Shown: positions 35,473-47,600 of the stretch, in pieces
Layout: each line of letters starts with the position of its first letter
Position numbering within the stretch: the stretch's first letter is position 1
Assembly (NCBI RefSeq): GCF_041381155.1
Contig: NC_091144.1
Coordinates: forward strand, 19,601,544-19,665,543
Length of the DNA stretch: 64,000 bases
DNA from: Argopecten irradians
Lineage: Eukaryota > Mollusca > Bivalvia > Pectinida > Pectinidae
Direction: 5' to 3'
Position numbers and translations under genes: made by a program
Notes under the pieces: model-generated
What the model was told of the DNA's origin: nothing
What the model saw: only the letters and a program-made list of their open reading frames with translations
The model's database searches: none

Positions 35473-36505
35473 TACAACATTGTCTTTGTTTGTATGTAAT
35501 ACAACATTGTCTTTGTTTGTATGTAATACAACATTGTCTTTGTTTGTATGTAATACAACATTGTCTTTGTTTGTATGTAATACAACATTGTCTTTGTTTG
35601 TATGTAATACAACATTGTCTTTGTTTGTATGTAATACAACATTGTCTTTGTTTGTATGTAATACAACATTGTCTTTGTTTGTATGTAATACAACATTGTC
35701 TTTGTTTGTATGTAATACAACATTGTCTTTGTTTTGTATGTAATAAAACATTGTCTTTGTTTGTATGTAATACAACATTGTCTTTGTTTGTATGTAATAC
35801 AACATTGTCTTTGTTGTTTGTATGTAATACAACATTGTCTTTGTTTGTATGTAATACAACATTGTCTTTGTTTGTATGTAATACAACATTGTCTTTGTTT
35901 GTATGTAATACAACATTGTCTTTGTTTGTATGTAATACAACATTGTCTTTGTTTGTATGTAATTTGTCTTTGTTTATGTAATACAACATTGTCTTTGTTT
36001 GTATGTAATACAACATTGTCTTTGTTTGTATGTAATACAACATTGTCTTTGTTTGTATGTAATACAACATTGTCTTTGTTTGTATGTAATACAACATTGT
36101 CTTTGTTTGTATGTAATACAACATTGTCTTTGTTTGTATGTAATACAACATTGTCTTTGTTTGTATGTAATACAACATTGTCTTTGTTGTGTAATACAAC
36201 ATTGTCTTTGTTTGTATGTAATACAACATTGTCTTTGTTTGTATGTAAACAACATTGTCTTTGTTTGTATGTAATACAACATTGTCTTTGTTTGTATGTA
36301 ATACAACATTGTCTTTGTTTGTATGTAATACAACATTGTCTTTGTTTGTATGTAATACAACATTGTCTTTGTTTGTATGTAATACAACATTGTCTTTGTT
36401 TGTTTATGGTATGTAATACAACATTGTCTTTGTTTGTATGTAATACAACATTGTCTTTGTTTGTATGTAATACAACATTGTCTTTGTTTGTATGTAATAC
36501 AACAT
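35473..36505. repeat. 27-bp minisatellite (about 38 units)
   Basis: The unit begins TACAACATTGTCTTTG and ends GTATGTAA and is highly homogeneous, with rare 1-10-bp indels (about 35,735, 35,815, 35,963, 36,188, 36,249 and 36,402). Because 27 is a multiple of 3, six long ORFs overlap here; none has gene-like context. Confidence 0.97.
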
Positions 36506-36959
36506 AACTGGTAATGCTGGTATTTTTGTTTTATGGCAAAATATTATTATTGTTTTCCGCTTGTGTGCTAAGCTAGCTATCAAAGTATGTGTATGCATAG
36601 TTCACAATACCATACCACTTAATCATAAAGATAAATGTAACGGGACATAGAGTATGATCTGATAAGTACTGATGCTGTGAAATCATGAAGGCGTAAAACA
36701 ATCGTATTTTGTGTCTCTGTGTGTGTTATTATAGATTAAGTTTTTGTGTTGATAACAACATTGTGATACAATAATTTTGTTGACCATGTCTTGTTGTGTA
36801 TCTTAGCAAAGATGACTTCTTTTTAGTTTCTAACTATTTTTTCATCTAAAGCAAGATCTCATGTGTAAAATGATTAGCAGAATTTTTGCACCAAAAAGGT
36901 TTTTTTCAGCAGAAGAAATCTTTCAATGACATAACACTGTTAGGTAAAATGGTTTTATT

Positions 36960-37440
36960 AGCTCACCTACCCAAAGGGCAAGTGAGCTTATGCAGTGGTG
37001 TGGCATCCGTCATCCATTCATGATCCGTCCTTTCAGCATCAGTTTCCATTTAAACAACTTCTTCTAAAAAAGGAGACATAGAGTCCAGAAGCTTGGCTTA
37101 TAGCATGCTGGGATGAAGGGCTACAGAGTTCGATCAAATGAATGACCTTGAACTTCCTTCAATGTCACAGGGGTCAAATAGGCTGAAATCTTTAAACAGC
37201 TTTTTCTTAATAACAAAGAGACATAATATTGGACCTGGGATGAAGGGCTACCAAATTGTTCAAATGAACGACCTTGACCTTCACTCAAGGTCACAAGGGT
37301 AAAATAGGCTAAAAATTTTAAATCGTTTCTTAATAACCAAGTGTTCTAGAGACCTAACCAACTTCTTATCAAGAACGAAGAGGTAGACACCTGATATTAC
37401 CTGGGTCATTCATAGAAATTCTTATTGACTCTCTTATGTC
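36960..37440. repeat. Dispersed repeat (GTGAGCTTATGC head, GACCTTGACCTT units)
   Basis: Starts TTAGCTCACCTACCCAAAGG, then GTGAGCTTATGCAGTGG. The body carries two or three diverged units with GGGATGAAGGGCTACCAAAT, CGACCTTGACCTTCACTCAA and GGTCACA. Same family as 32,280-33,430 and, for its head, 29,270. Confidence 0.6.
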
Positions 37441-37450
37441 TTAATTATAC

Positions 37451-37530
37451 CACAGGTGTTCGTTTCTAATATAAGTATAAGTATAATAGGGTCATTATAC
37501 TTATACTTATATTAGAAACGAACACCTGTG
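37451..37530. mobile_element. Perfect 80-bp hairpin insertion with 7-bp target duplication
   Basis: Two 37-nt arms (37,451-37,487 and 37,494-37,530) are exact reverse complements around a 6-nt loop AGGGTC. The arms begin CACAGGTGTTCGTTTC. ATTATAC flanks both ends, consistent with a target-site duplication. It is small enough to be nothing but arms and loop. Confidence 0.85.
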
Positions 37531-38439
37531 ATTATACACCATGATTACCAGGTAGTAGGTGATAAATCTCAAGTCAATTTCAATGAAATAATAGTTAGAA
37601 AAAATATGGTAGTTTAAATTTATTGAAGCAATATCAACTAAAGAATATCTAATTTATTATCATTATCAATAATTCATCTATTCTAATTAACAATATAAAT
37701 ATGTATGGTCATTCATAGAAAGTAATATGCGTCATGTGTTGTATATTTTTTTTAACGTGTGACATAATGCTTTTGAAAAGACTTGATATTTATTTTTTTA
37801 TTGTCATAGTGATGGTGGTGAATATTCAATTCTCGGTATCAGTATTCCATATTACAGATATTACATCAAAGTACTAGAAATTACTATATATTGTTACATG
37901 ACCTTACTAATCATACACTGTGTTGAAAAGTTAGTGTCATTTGGATATAGTATGCTATGTAATTATTTTACAACTGTAGAAACAAGTGCCTTTTGAAATA
38001 CCAGTTCCCTTTACAAATCTTTGTAAATTCATATCAATTTTTGCAACTATAATTTTCTGCTCCATGACAAAGTAATGTTTGATTGGAATGTAAAACAAAC
38101 CATTATATCGCACAAGTTTCTGTATTCCTAAAATTGCACATATTTACTTATTCTTAACATTGCACTTGTATTTGTATTGGGGATTGCACTAGTTTGTTTA
38201 TTAATAATATTCTGTGTTCCTAGTATGGCATCAGTTTCTTAATTTCTGAAATAGCACTAGTTTCTTTATTCCCAATATAACAATATAATTTTCTTAATAT
38301 CTCGCCACTTACAATATTCTTGAGTTTATTAGCCCACCATCATCAGTTAACACTCTTTCTTGAGATGTACTTCAGATATTTCTCAAATTTTACATGCATG
38401 GTTCCCTTGATCCCTAGGAATGTCATATGCATGCTGATT

Positions 38440-38960
38440 TTGAGACTGATTGGAAAAACAATATGGCCGCCAGGATGCCATCTTGGATTATGGCAGTTGA
38501 TGTTTGTTACTGCTATTTCTCAGATAGTACTGAAGAGATCTATCTTAAATTTCATAAGTAGGTTTCCCTAGGGCTGTAGGAGTGTCATGCTGATTTTCAG
38601 ACTGATCAGAAAAACAAAATGGCCGTCAGGCAGCCATCTTGGATTTTGCTATTTGAGGTTTGTTACTGCTATTTCTCAGAAAGTACTGGGTACAGAAGAG
38701 ATCAGTCTCAAATTTCATATGTAGTTTCTTCTTAGGTCCTATTTGTGTATATTGCATTTTAGGACTGATCAATCAACAATATGGCCTACCTGTCGCCATC
38801 TTGGATTTTAGTATTTGAAGTTTGTTACAGCTATTTCTGAGGAATCTATCTTAAATTTCATATGTAGGTTCCCCTTGGGCTCTAGTTGTGTTTTGCATTT
38901 TGGGAGACATTGGTCTTCAATATGGCTGACTGGCCACCATCCTGGAATTTGATAGAGATG
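38440..38960. repeat. Second array of about 155-bp units (ATGGCCGCC...GCCATCTTGG), about 4 units
   Basis: Units at about 38,470, 38,622, 38,780 and 38,935 carry AATATGGCCG, GCCATCTTGGATT, GTTTGTTACTGCTATTTCTC and AAATTTCATATGTAGG. This is the same family as the array at 27,620, more diverged from unit to unit. Non-coding. Confidence 0.75.
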
Positions 38961-40078
38961 AGATCCTTCTTTCCATTATCAGACATAGATCATTCTTTGG
39001 TGGGCTCCAAGATCTCTCAGGGATCTCTTGTAACGTACTTTGTCATCAATCACAATGGAGATGTGTTTGTGCTAACTATAATATACTTTTCTATACCTTT
39101 CTGGTAAATGTTACCAATTTCCTGTAATACACATGTAATTTGCCTCGTTGTGTTCGATAATGCTCAAGTTAACAAGCTATTATCAAGTGTTCATTATAGC
39201 AACAAACATATCTTTAAAATGAATATGAAATTCTTATTCTTTCTAACCCTGGTGTCCAGTGATTGAGGCAAACTTGATCAGTGTCATTCACTAAAGGAAA
39301 TTATCTTTTGATTTGTAATGAAAAAATCGTTTAAGAAAAAAAGCAGCAATATTTTGCATTGAAATGAAATTTTGAATAAAACAGATAATGCTTCGTCTTG
39401 AAATATCTTCAATATAAAGAAATTAGTTTTGTTCAAATTGTCCCCCTTGATTGATAAGCCATATTGTTCAAGGGGTACAAGTTTGTGTCAGATGTTCAGT
39501 TTGAGGTGAAATGACATTAGTGTTGTGAAATATTAGATTGTGATGGTTAGTATATTTCTATTTTTAAAATCATCTAAATTTTAACTACTTTCTTTGTTTT
39601 GAAATATTAAAGTTATGTGTTTTGTAGCTTCCTAATTAATGACACAACTTTATGTTCTACGGTATGTAACTTCTTACAAATACTAATGAAATAACAAATA
39701 ATTACTCTGCCCCAGACACTAGACTTAACATCTAACTGTCACAATGTCTGGATATGGTGCACAGGGTTCAACACAAGCTTTGTAGTGGAGAGAGAGATGA
39801 TATAGATTTGTGTTTTACTTTAGTAACCGTACAATGATTCAGATATGAAAAGTAAACTGTGATTTGAATCACTTTGACTGTGAGCCACTGTTAGTCGTAC
39901 TACATGTGAAATACATTCCATTCTATCTGTGATACTCCATTCGTTGTCCAGGATTCACTCTCACGTTTTGGATTCTACCTACGGCAGTAGTCGTCCAATG
40001 TCGAAGTTACAATCACATGCATATACAAATTGTCAAAGGTTATGATAGATACAATGCGATTGTTGGGGATTATGATTA

Positions 40079-40258
40079 CTGTATTCCACCCAATAAGCGC
40101 CCAGGGCGCTAAAAAATTGATAAAAATGAAAAGGTGCTAATAAGTCAAAATTATTGCAAATTTATACCAATTTATGTAGTTTTGATCCTTATTTATGCCT
40201 GGGCAATTGAAATTGAGGCCTCAAAAAGGGGGAGGGGCGCTTATTGGGTCGAATACGG
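40079..40258. mobile_element. TA-flanked MITE (family TTCGACCCAATAAGCGC), copy 3
   Basis: Left end CTGTATTCCACCCAATAAGC, right end GCTTATTGGGTCGAATACGG, TA on both sides. The best-preserved copy of the three. Confidence 0.8.
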
Positions 40259-40559
40259 TAGATGCATCGTTGGAATCGGTTGTTAGGATTGTATCCCTGG
40301 AGTATGGATGAGAGCGATACACTAAAAGGTGTTGAAATAAATAATATTTCAATATATCTTGTTCTTAACACCAGTATGTAAATAGTTTGTATTAAGTTAT
40401 ATATGTTTGTATTTTGCAATACAAAATAAAATTATAATATTCTTGTTTATTATCCTGTGTTAATTTTTTGTAATGTGCCTTCAGCTTGTCACAAAGATGA
40501 AAGCATACAAATATAGAAATGTCCTTGATATGTACTACCAAATCTCTTCATTTGTTTTT

Positions 40560-41175
40560 ATAAGAGCGCAGCTCTCTGCGCGGCCGAAGGCCACGTAGAG
40601 CGAAGCTCTACTAACCATAACACGTGTGTGAGCATATAGATTCCAATACACTCCAGTACCCCTTGGACTTTGAAATTGTGTCCCGCGGGAAAGGTCTCGC
40701 GCCTCCATGTAGGCAGCCATGTTTTAATTCTCGTTATCAGCACGACGAGATTTGAAATTTCTGTACTAGACTAAATGTGTTATCAGTATACGCTTTAAAA
40801 TTACTGTAAGTAGTTTTAATTTACACATGTACAAGAACAACGCAATAAATGTAGTTGTCCAATATGTACTGTGTATGTTCTCAAGCGCACGGCACCGTCA
40901 GCACTGACGTCACAAAACCTGACGCCAAAGATGACGGCACAGATTCGTGCGTATTTTTGATAGCATGGCATGTTGCCAAGTTTTCTCGGCATCTGATAAA
41001 AACATGATTGAAGTACGTGTATATTGAACTATTCCATTTGGATTGTTTTGAATTCTTTCTAATTATCGATAGTATTTGCATGTCAGTGAAATATTCTATT
41101 GTTAATCTCATAGAAAAATATAGACAATATAAAGTTATGATGTTATAATCTTTTACATGTAGCTGCGCTCTTCTG
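40560..41175. repeat. Possible element with AAGAGCGCAGCT inverted ends
   Basis: AAGAGCGCAGCT at about 40,562 and its reverse complement AGCTGCGCTCTT at about 41,160 bracket about 600 bp. Near the left end GCGGCCGAAGGCC and GTAGAGCGAAGCTCTAC form hairpins. No target duplication or ORF is identified. Confidence 0.4.
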
Positions 41176-41679
41176 TGGCTTTGCCTTAAATTCATATTAG
41201 GAATATTTCTATAACTCAACATGCTTGAGCTCTAAGGTTGTATAACTATTGAACGAGAAGACATAATGGCAAATTGGCAATGTTGAGTACAATGTTAGAA
41301 TGTCTATCAAACCAGTGTATTCAGTATCTCATTTGCTAAAGTTGCTAAAGGAAAATATCTAATTATTCAAATCAGAATCAAGATGATGATTAAAGTATAG
41401 AAGTTAGTAAATAATTAGTACAAGAATTACTACAGAAAGTCTTTTATTTGCTGAAGAATTCCTTGCACAATCTTAAAAGTGTTTGAAAGATACCTTTTAT
41501 GTATTCAAAGTCCATAAAATTAGCATTTTCAATATCAATGCAGCAATACCAGGTGACCAATTCAAAAACTTAACAGATTACACGATGAATGCCTGGTGCG
41601 ATACATTTGTGTTGTGTGTAGTTAATCAAAATCGAGTAAAAAAAAAGAAGCCTTCAACAACACCACATTTGCTTTGTGA

Positions 41680-44600
41680 TTATAAAAGAATGACTTAGCT
41701 TTATTAAAAACATAGAAACATCAGGACACTTTGTAACTCTGCATTCAACAAAAAAATAAATTTGAAAACTTCCCATATACAAACACAACATTCATGAGAA
41801 ATTGGTCAGGAATACAGATGCATGCAATACCCTCGAAATATATATATCTAGATATATATACTGAATTAAAAAACATGTAGGTGAACTGACACCAGATGAT
41901 ACGACTGACTAAACCACAGGCTATGGAAGGCTATATCATGATACAAATAAAGGTAAAAAAATAACAACAACCACCAGCATTTTACAGTATGCGGCAAGTT
42001 TTTTATACGATATTTGAACTAAACAAAAAATCAATTTTATGCAAATTGTTTTACCAATAATACTGAATGTCAGTTGTTATCAAGCTATAATTCACACCTT
42101 GTGTGTAAACCGAAGTATTAAAAGTAGTACAGTCATTGAAAAAGATAAAACAATTTTTGTACTGATTTAATAAATTAGTATCACTTAAATGATGTAATGA
42201 TAAAAAAAATCTAAATTAAAAAATTCTGTGCTCTAAAATAACAAAAGCTGTATAAATTAAAAACAAATATATATATTTACTCTTAATAATTTCCTTTAAC
42301 TACGAAACTAAGCATAAACAATGGAAAATAAGAAGGCAAGTGTACTGCTATATATAGCTCTATATAACATGGTACATATACAAAACAAATTTATAACGAA
42401 AACAAAGTGTAACTTTAGATATTGCACTTGTGGATAGCGTCCCCGCTAGTGTGAGCACTACCAGGGGACAGGAAGAGCAGATACCACACCATTCACAAGA
42501 TACCCCATTCTTCTCTACGATAATGACCCCTCCCTTTCCATCACCAAACAGCATTCTAGGATACCATCCCTCCCTCAACCTTCAATCTACATCACCAGCC
42601 TTATAATGCTAGGCTCCCAACACAAAATAGACCTTCCCTACAATATTTACGCTCTATGATACCAATCTCCGACCCTCATCAACCTCCATACCAGCTCTCA
42701 CTCTGATACCAATCGCCCTTACTGTTCACCTGTATAACCACCAAATGTTGACACTCTTCACACACTGTATACTGCTCTCCATGTCACAAACAATGGTGTG
42801 TCATCCGTCCTCAAACGGACATTATGTTGCTATTTTCTGATGTCGGTATAAAAAAGATAGTAGCTAGCAAAGTTCTTGAATGACAAACATGGATACAAAA
42901 ATGGAAGTTTGTCCCTTTTGCAGCATGATAAAATTCTGGCAAGTAAGTCTTTGGCAAAGTTGCACATAATCCAAATTTTATAAAACATTGTACACTGTTT
43001 GGCAAATTATGATTGATTATAAAAAGATCTAAAAAAGTCTGTGATACTGAAGGACACCCGAAGTAACATACTACCCATAAAAGCTGGCATAAAGTAGTTT
43101 TAGTTTTAGATGACCAGCGTTTTGCTAATGAAGTTTATTTTTCTTTAAAATATATTCAGGTAATACTAATTGCATTGCTGGACTAAAGGCCCAAGACTAG
43201 TGAAATGCAAACATCTGTCTAGTATTGGTTTTGGTCATGTCTGGAGACAGCCCTTTAATCAATTAAGGAATTCAGTTCCATTAAATTTTGTTCTGTCCCA
43301 GACGGGTTGTGGTGTTATACATATAATTGCAAGGAGGTGATCTCTTGGAGTATAAGTTTTTTACAATATGTTTTTGTGAATTCCAAACCAATGTCCAGCT
43401 GAATTATCATTTCTAATGAACTTACTTCATCAAATTGATTAAAAAGACTTTTTTTTTTAATTTGTATTTTGTTAAAATCTATAAAAGTAGAAAGGTCTGA
43501 CTGTCGGTAATCCATCCACTAATGGTCGTAGTATGTAGAAGTATCAAAACCTAACATGCAAGGCAATTGTTTTTGGGCTTTTTTTAAAAACATTTTGTGC
43601 ATACATGAATATCAGTGAAAAATAACATTTGTCTAATCATTTGTTTACAAAACTTCTATCCTAGACACACCTCTAGGCTTGAATATTATTACTTACTACT
43701 GTCACATTTCACTATGCAATGCCTAAAATATTGGCAAGGTAATACACACAACACACAGGAGTCCTACAATGAGGAACTCGTCACCACTTGTAGATAACAA
43801 AAAAGAAAAAGAAAAAAAAAAAAATTGAATATGATTTCTTAAAACTTCCCACGTTGAACTTGCCCGACTGAAATGGACAGATTTTTTAATCCCTTGCTTT
43901 CATATTACACTGGAATTGTTGTAGACTATAACTACAAAGTGCGGCAAGTTTATGTTATTGTAAAATCATGTAAAAAGTATGAAAAAATAAATCTAATAAA
44001 TAAACATTAATCAACTTATATCAAAACAGAAAATACACATTCATCTTACAAGTAGTGCCCTACATTTCAAGATATATATAAAACAATCTACACGTAGCAG
44101 TACCATTCTACAAATGATAATGGAAATCCTCAAAAAATTATCTTCAAATACACCTGAACAAACAAAACCCATTGATACCTTTTTTTCCCTTGATCAAAGA
44201 TAAAAAAGAATAATCTAATAATAATTTTAAAATATCGGAAGACAATCAATTTAAACACCGAAAAACTAGCCTTAACTGCCCATATTACACAAACACATTT
44301 TTAAAAATGAACATGATTTTCATTTTAATTTTCTATTTTCCATTTATTTATTCTAAACTAAAACTGACTTAAACACTAAGGAAAAATACAAGCTGTATTC
44401 CTCTGTCGGAGACTTTCTTATAATAGCCTGTATTACCTATGTACCATGTTGGCTTTTAGTAGAACTCATCAGGGAAATGGGCATCACATGCTCAAATATA
44501 TATAAGGTGGAAAATGTTCCCTGAAGAATCACAGATATGATTTGAGAGAACCACCCTACCAAAGGCAAAAGGTGTGAGGTATCAAAACACTTGACCAGTA

Positions 44601-47600
44601 TTTTATTCCAACTTGAGGTAGTGTAATCCTCGTTTAAACTTTAGATATATGAAACCAAACTTTTTCTTCTGAAAATTAGATATCTAATGCGTAATTAGCT
44701 TTGTCATAGTGAATTTAAAAAAAAAATTATTATACTTGAAACATTTAATGATATTCTTTTCGTTAAGTAAAGCATTCTGATCTTGTAAGCGGGTATTGAT
44801 TAGTTTATCATTTGTGTGAGATGCACAAGTGTCACAATTTTCCACACAAACTTATAATTTAACATTTAATATCTACTCCCATCTACACGATACCACGCTT
44901 CAGATACTGAAGTTCATAACAGAGTTCTATTTCTAGCAAAGATTAGCATTAATTAATTGTCATAAAATATTGGACACCATGTACTGAAAAACAACCCAAA
45001 AACATGATATAAATAAGGCAAATAAGGCTAAGAAACAAAAGTAGTATAAAAATAGACACACACTGTACAAAAACATAACTAGTTAAAACTTGTGATATCA
45101 GGAAATGTAACACCTCCTAGCCAGTTGACAACAGAAAGGCACAGAGTCCTAATAATGAATCATGTAAAATTAAGATTATTCATAACCTGCTTGTGTTACT
45201 CTGATTTGCTCTCACCGACAATTCTGGCCCAGGTTTTATTAAGATTCCTTCCTGTATGGAATTTTCCAGTCATTAAAAGCATAAGGAAAGTTCCTAACAG
45301 CAAGGATTTTCCTCTTACAGGTAAAGTCTCTAATATTACTTATAAGTGGATGTAATTTCGATCAAATGAGTCAGTTGATGTATTGGATGGTTCTCCTAAA
45401 AGCCAACTCTCCAGTTGTTAATGACTGTGTAGTTACTGGACAAACTGACCACTCGGGATCAGGAACTCACTGTCTACATCATTGATCACAGACACGCTAA
45501 ACACTTTCCATATCAAGGTACTTAACATCAGCCACCCACGGCTCCCTTTGGACAACATGTAGAAAAGTAAAATAATTTATGAATGGTTACAAAATACTGA
45601 ACTTACACAATACACAATCTTTTTCCAAACCCAGCAACTGTATGGAAAATTTTACTTAAAATTGAACACTGAATATCAAAAGAAGAAATAAATTTAACAA
45701 AAATAAGGTAGTTATTCTGGGAGTTAAATATACAATAAGTTAATTGTTAGTATCCTTAAATTTAACATTACGATTTTGTTTGGTATAATCAATCTGGAAT
45801 GCAAGGTGGGGGAATTCTACATATCAACAATAGTTACTATATAATTTACATCTAAATATTGTTTTTATATATCTGTATATGCAACAAAATCCCATGAACA
45901 ATTTACAAAAAATGTAGAATATGACTTTCTCTTTTTGTCCTTTTCATAGGTTTTAGTAGAAAAGAAACTTTCTGTTTCAACTCCCTATTATATATATTAA
46001 CATGATTTTACAGAACTGAAGTAACATCTGACCAGAGTTTTCAGTTTTTTGTGTTATGAAGAGTTACTCGCTCTTGCGAACAGGAAATAATTGTTGAATC
46101 AATTATTATGAGGCTACCAGGTAAGATCACAATTTTGTCAGAAAAGTTCTCACGAAAGCTTATGAAGCAACAATAGGTACCTGCTGATAAGAACAAATAG
46201 CCCTATCAAACAAAAAGTTGAAATAATGGCAGTTGTAGAGTGATCTGTATACGAGTTTCTCTACAATGGAGAATCACAGAAATACAACAGGGCTTGTATC
46301 AACATAGATAACAGATAAGATGGTTAATTAAAGTACAAAATACAATAATATATCAACAAAGAAATTAAAAAATATAAATTAAGCTTTCCTTTTTTCATAC
46401 AAAACAATAGCACCTTAAACAAAAATAAGTCTACCATGTACATTTTTTTTTAATTATTTTGCATCCACTATTTACATATTTTTATGAAGTGTTATACAAA
46501 AACTGGAATATTACAAAGTGGAAATAGAAAGATACATGCTTCATAACACATGTAACAATGAAATATGTGTACAATTTTGCTATTTCCGCTAATATACAAT
46601 ATTGGACAACATCAAGTTTGATTTTAAAATGATTTCTGTTATGCAATAGTAACAAAAATATGATCCACTCTTTCTTTACTGAAATCATATTTGGCAGATT
46701 GCAGATGAAATAATTATTTTGTTTACGTATAAAAAATGTTGAGAATAAAAATAAAAAGGCTTTCTTCTTTTTTATCATAATTGTTAACATCATAATTACA
46801 GACGGCTATAGTATTTCAAACTGGAAGTGTTACACCACATTATCCATACAGATAATAATTACAGGAACCCCATTCCATCAATTGGACACAATATATGAAG
46901 ACACCACATCAAACTTAAGTATTGGTATTATTCTACTACAGCTGATACGGATAAGCTCTATACACAAAACTATGTATGATCACTGAAGGATAAATCTGTA
47001 TGAAAGCATGCGGAAAATGTATGATATGTGAAAATATCTGGAATACACCATAATAAAACTCTGAATCTTTATAAATAGGTCTTTAATACACATGCATGTG
47101 GATCTGTCTAAGGGGGCATAACTTATAAAATGTGTAACAAACTAATCTATCTTTTTTGAGCAAATGAAAACTATGACTTGTTTTTCTCTACAAATGAAGT
47201 TGTCTCCTATTTCCACAACACTTTACATGGGACATCAACTACTCCTTTCACACATTACATATAGAGAAGAAAAAAATATTCACCTGCTGATGACGGTACA
47301 ACTGTATTTAAAAATTCAATAAATTACACACTCACATTTTAATAATATATAGATCAAAATATACAAACAATCTAGCACTACATTTTAACCATAAAAAGGT
47401 CAAATGCTGGATTTTCTATTTCCTCTGTTGTTAAATATGAAACTATTTTTTTTCTTTTGTTTTAGTATAATTAGAAAACCTTTGAGCTTTTTCCCTTTCA
47501 GCAACAGTTACAAGATATTCACATGAAAAAACTTGTTTGATAAAAATCGACAAGTAAATTCAGGTTAATTGTATATGCTTGATTGAATAAATAAGATTCG

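Larger units (their letters stand above)
36506..41679. other. Intergenic region, repeat-rich
   Basis: I find no gene. It contains a dispersed repeat (36,960-37,440), a perfect hairpin insertion (37,451-37,530), a second 155-bp-type array (38,440-38,960), a TA-flanked MITE (40,079-40,258) and an element with GCGCAGCT inverted ends (40,560-41,175). The right edge is set by the predicted CPEB polyadenylation site. Confidence 0.55.

Noticed and set aside
35399-36598. Overlapping ORFs on both strands (MLYYIQTKT, CNTTLSLFV repeats)
   Set aside because: By-products of the 27-bp minisatellite in intergenic DNA.
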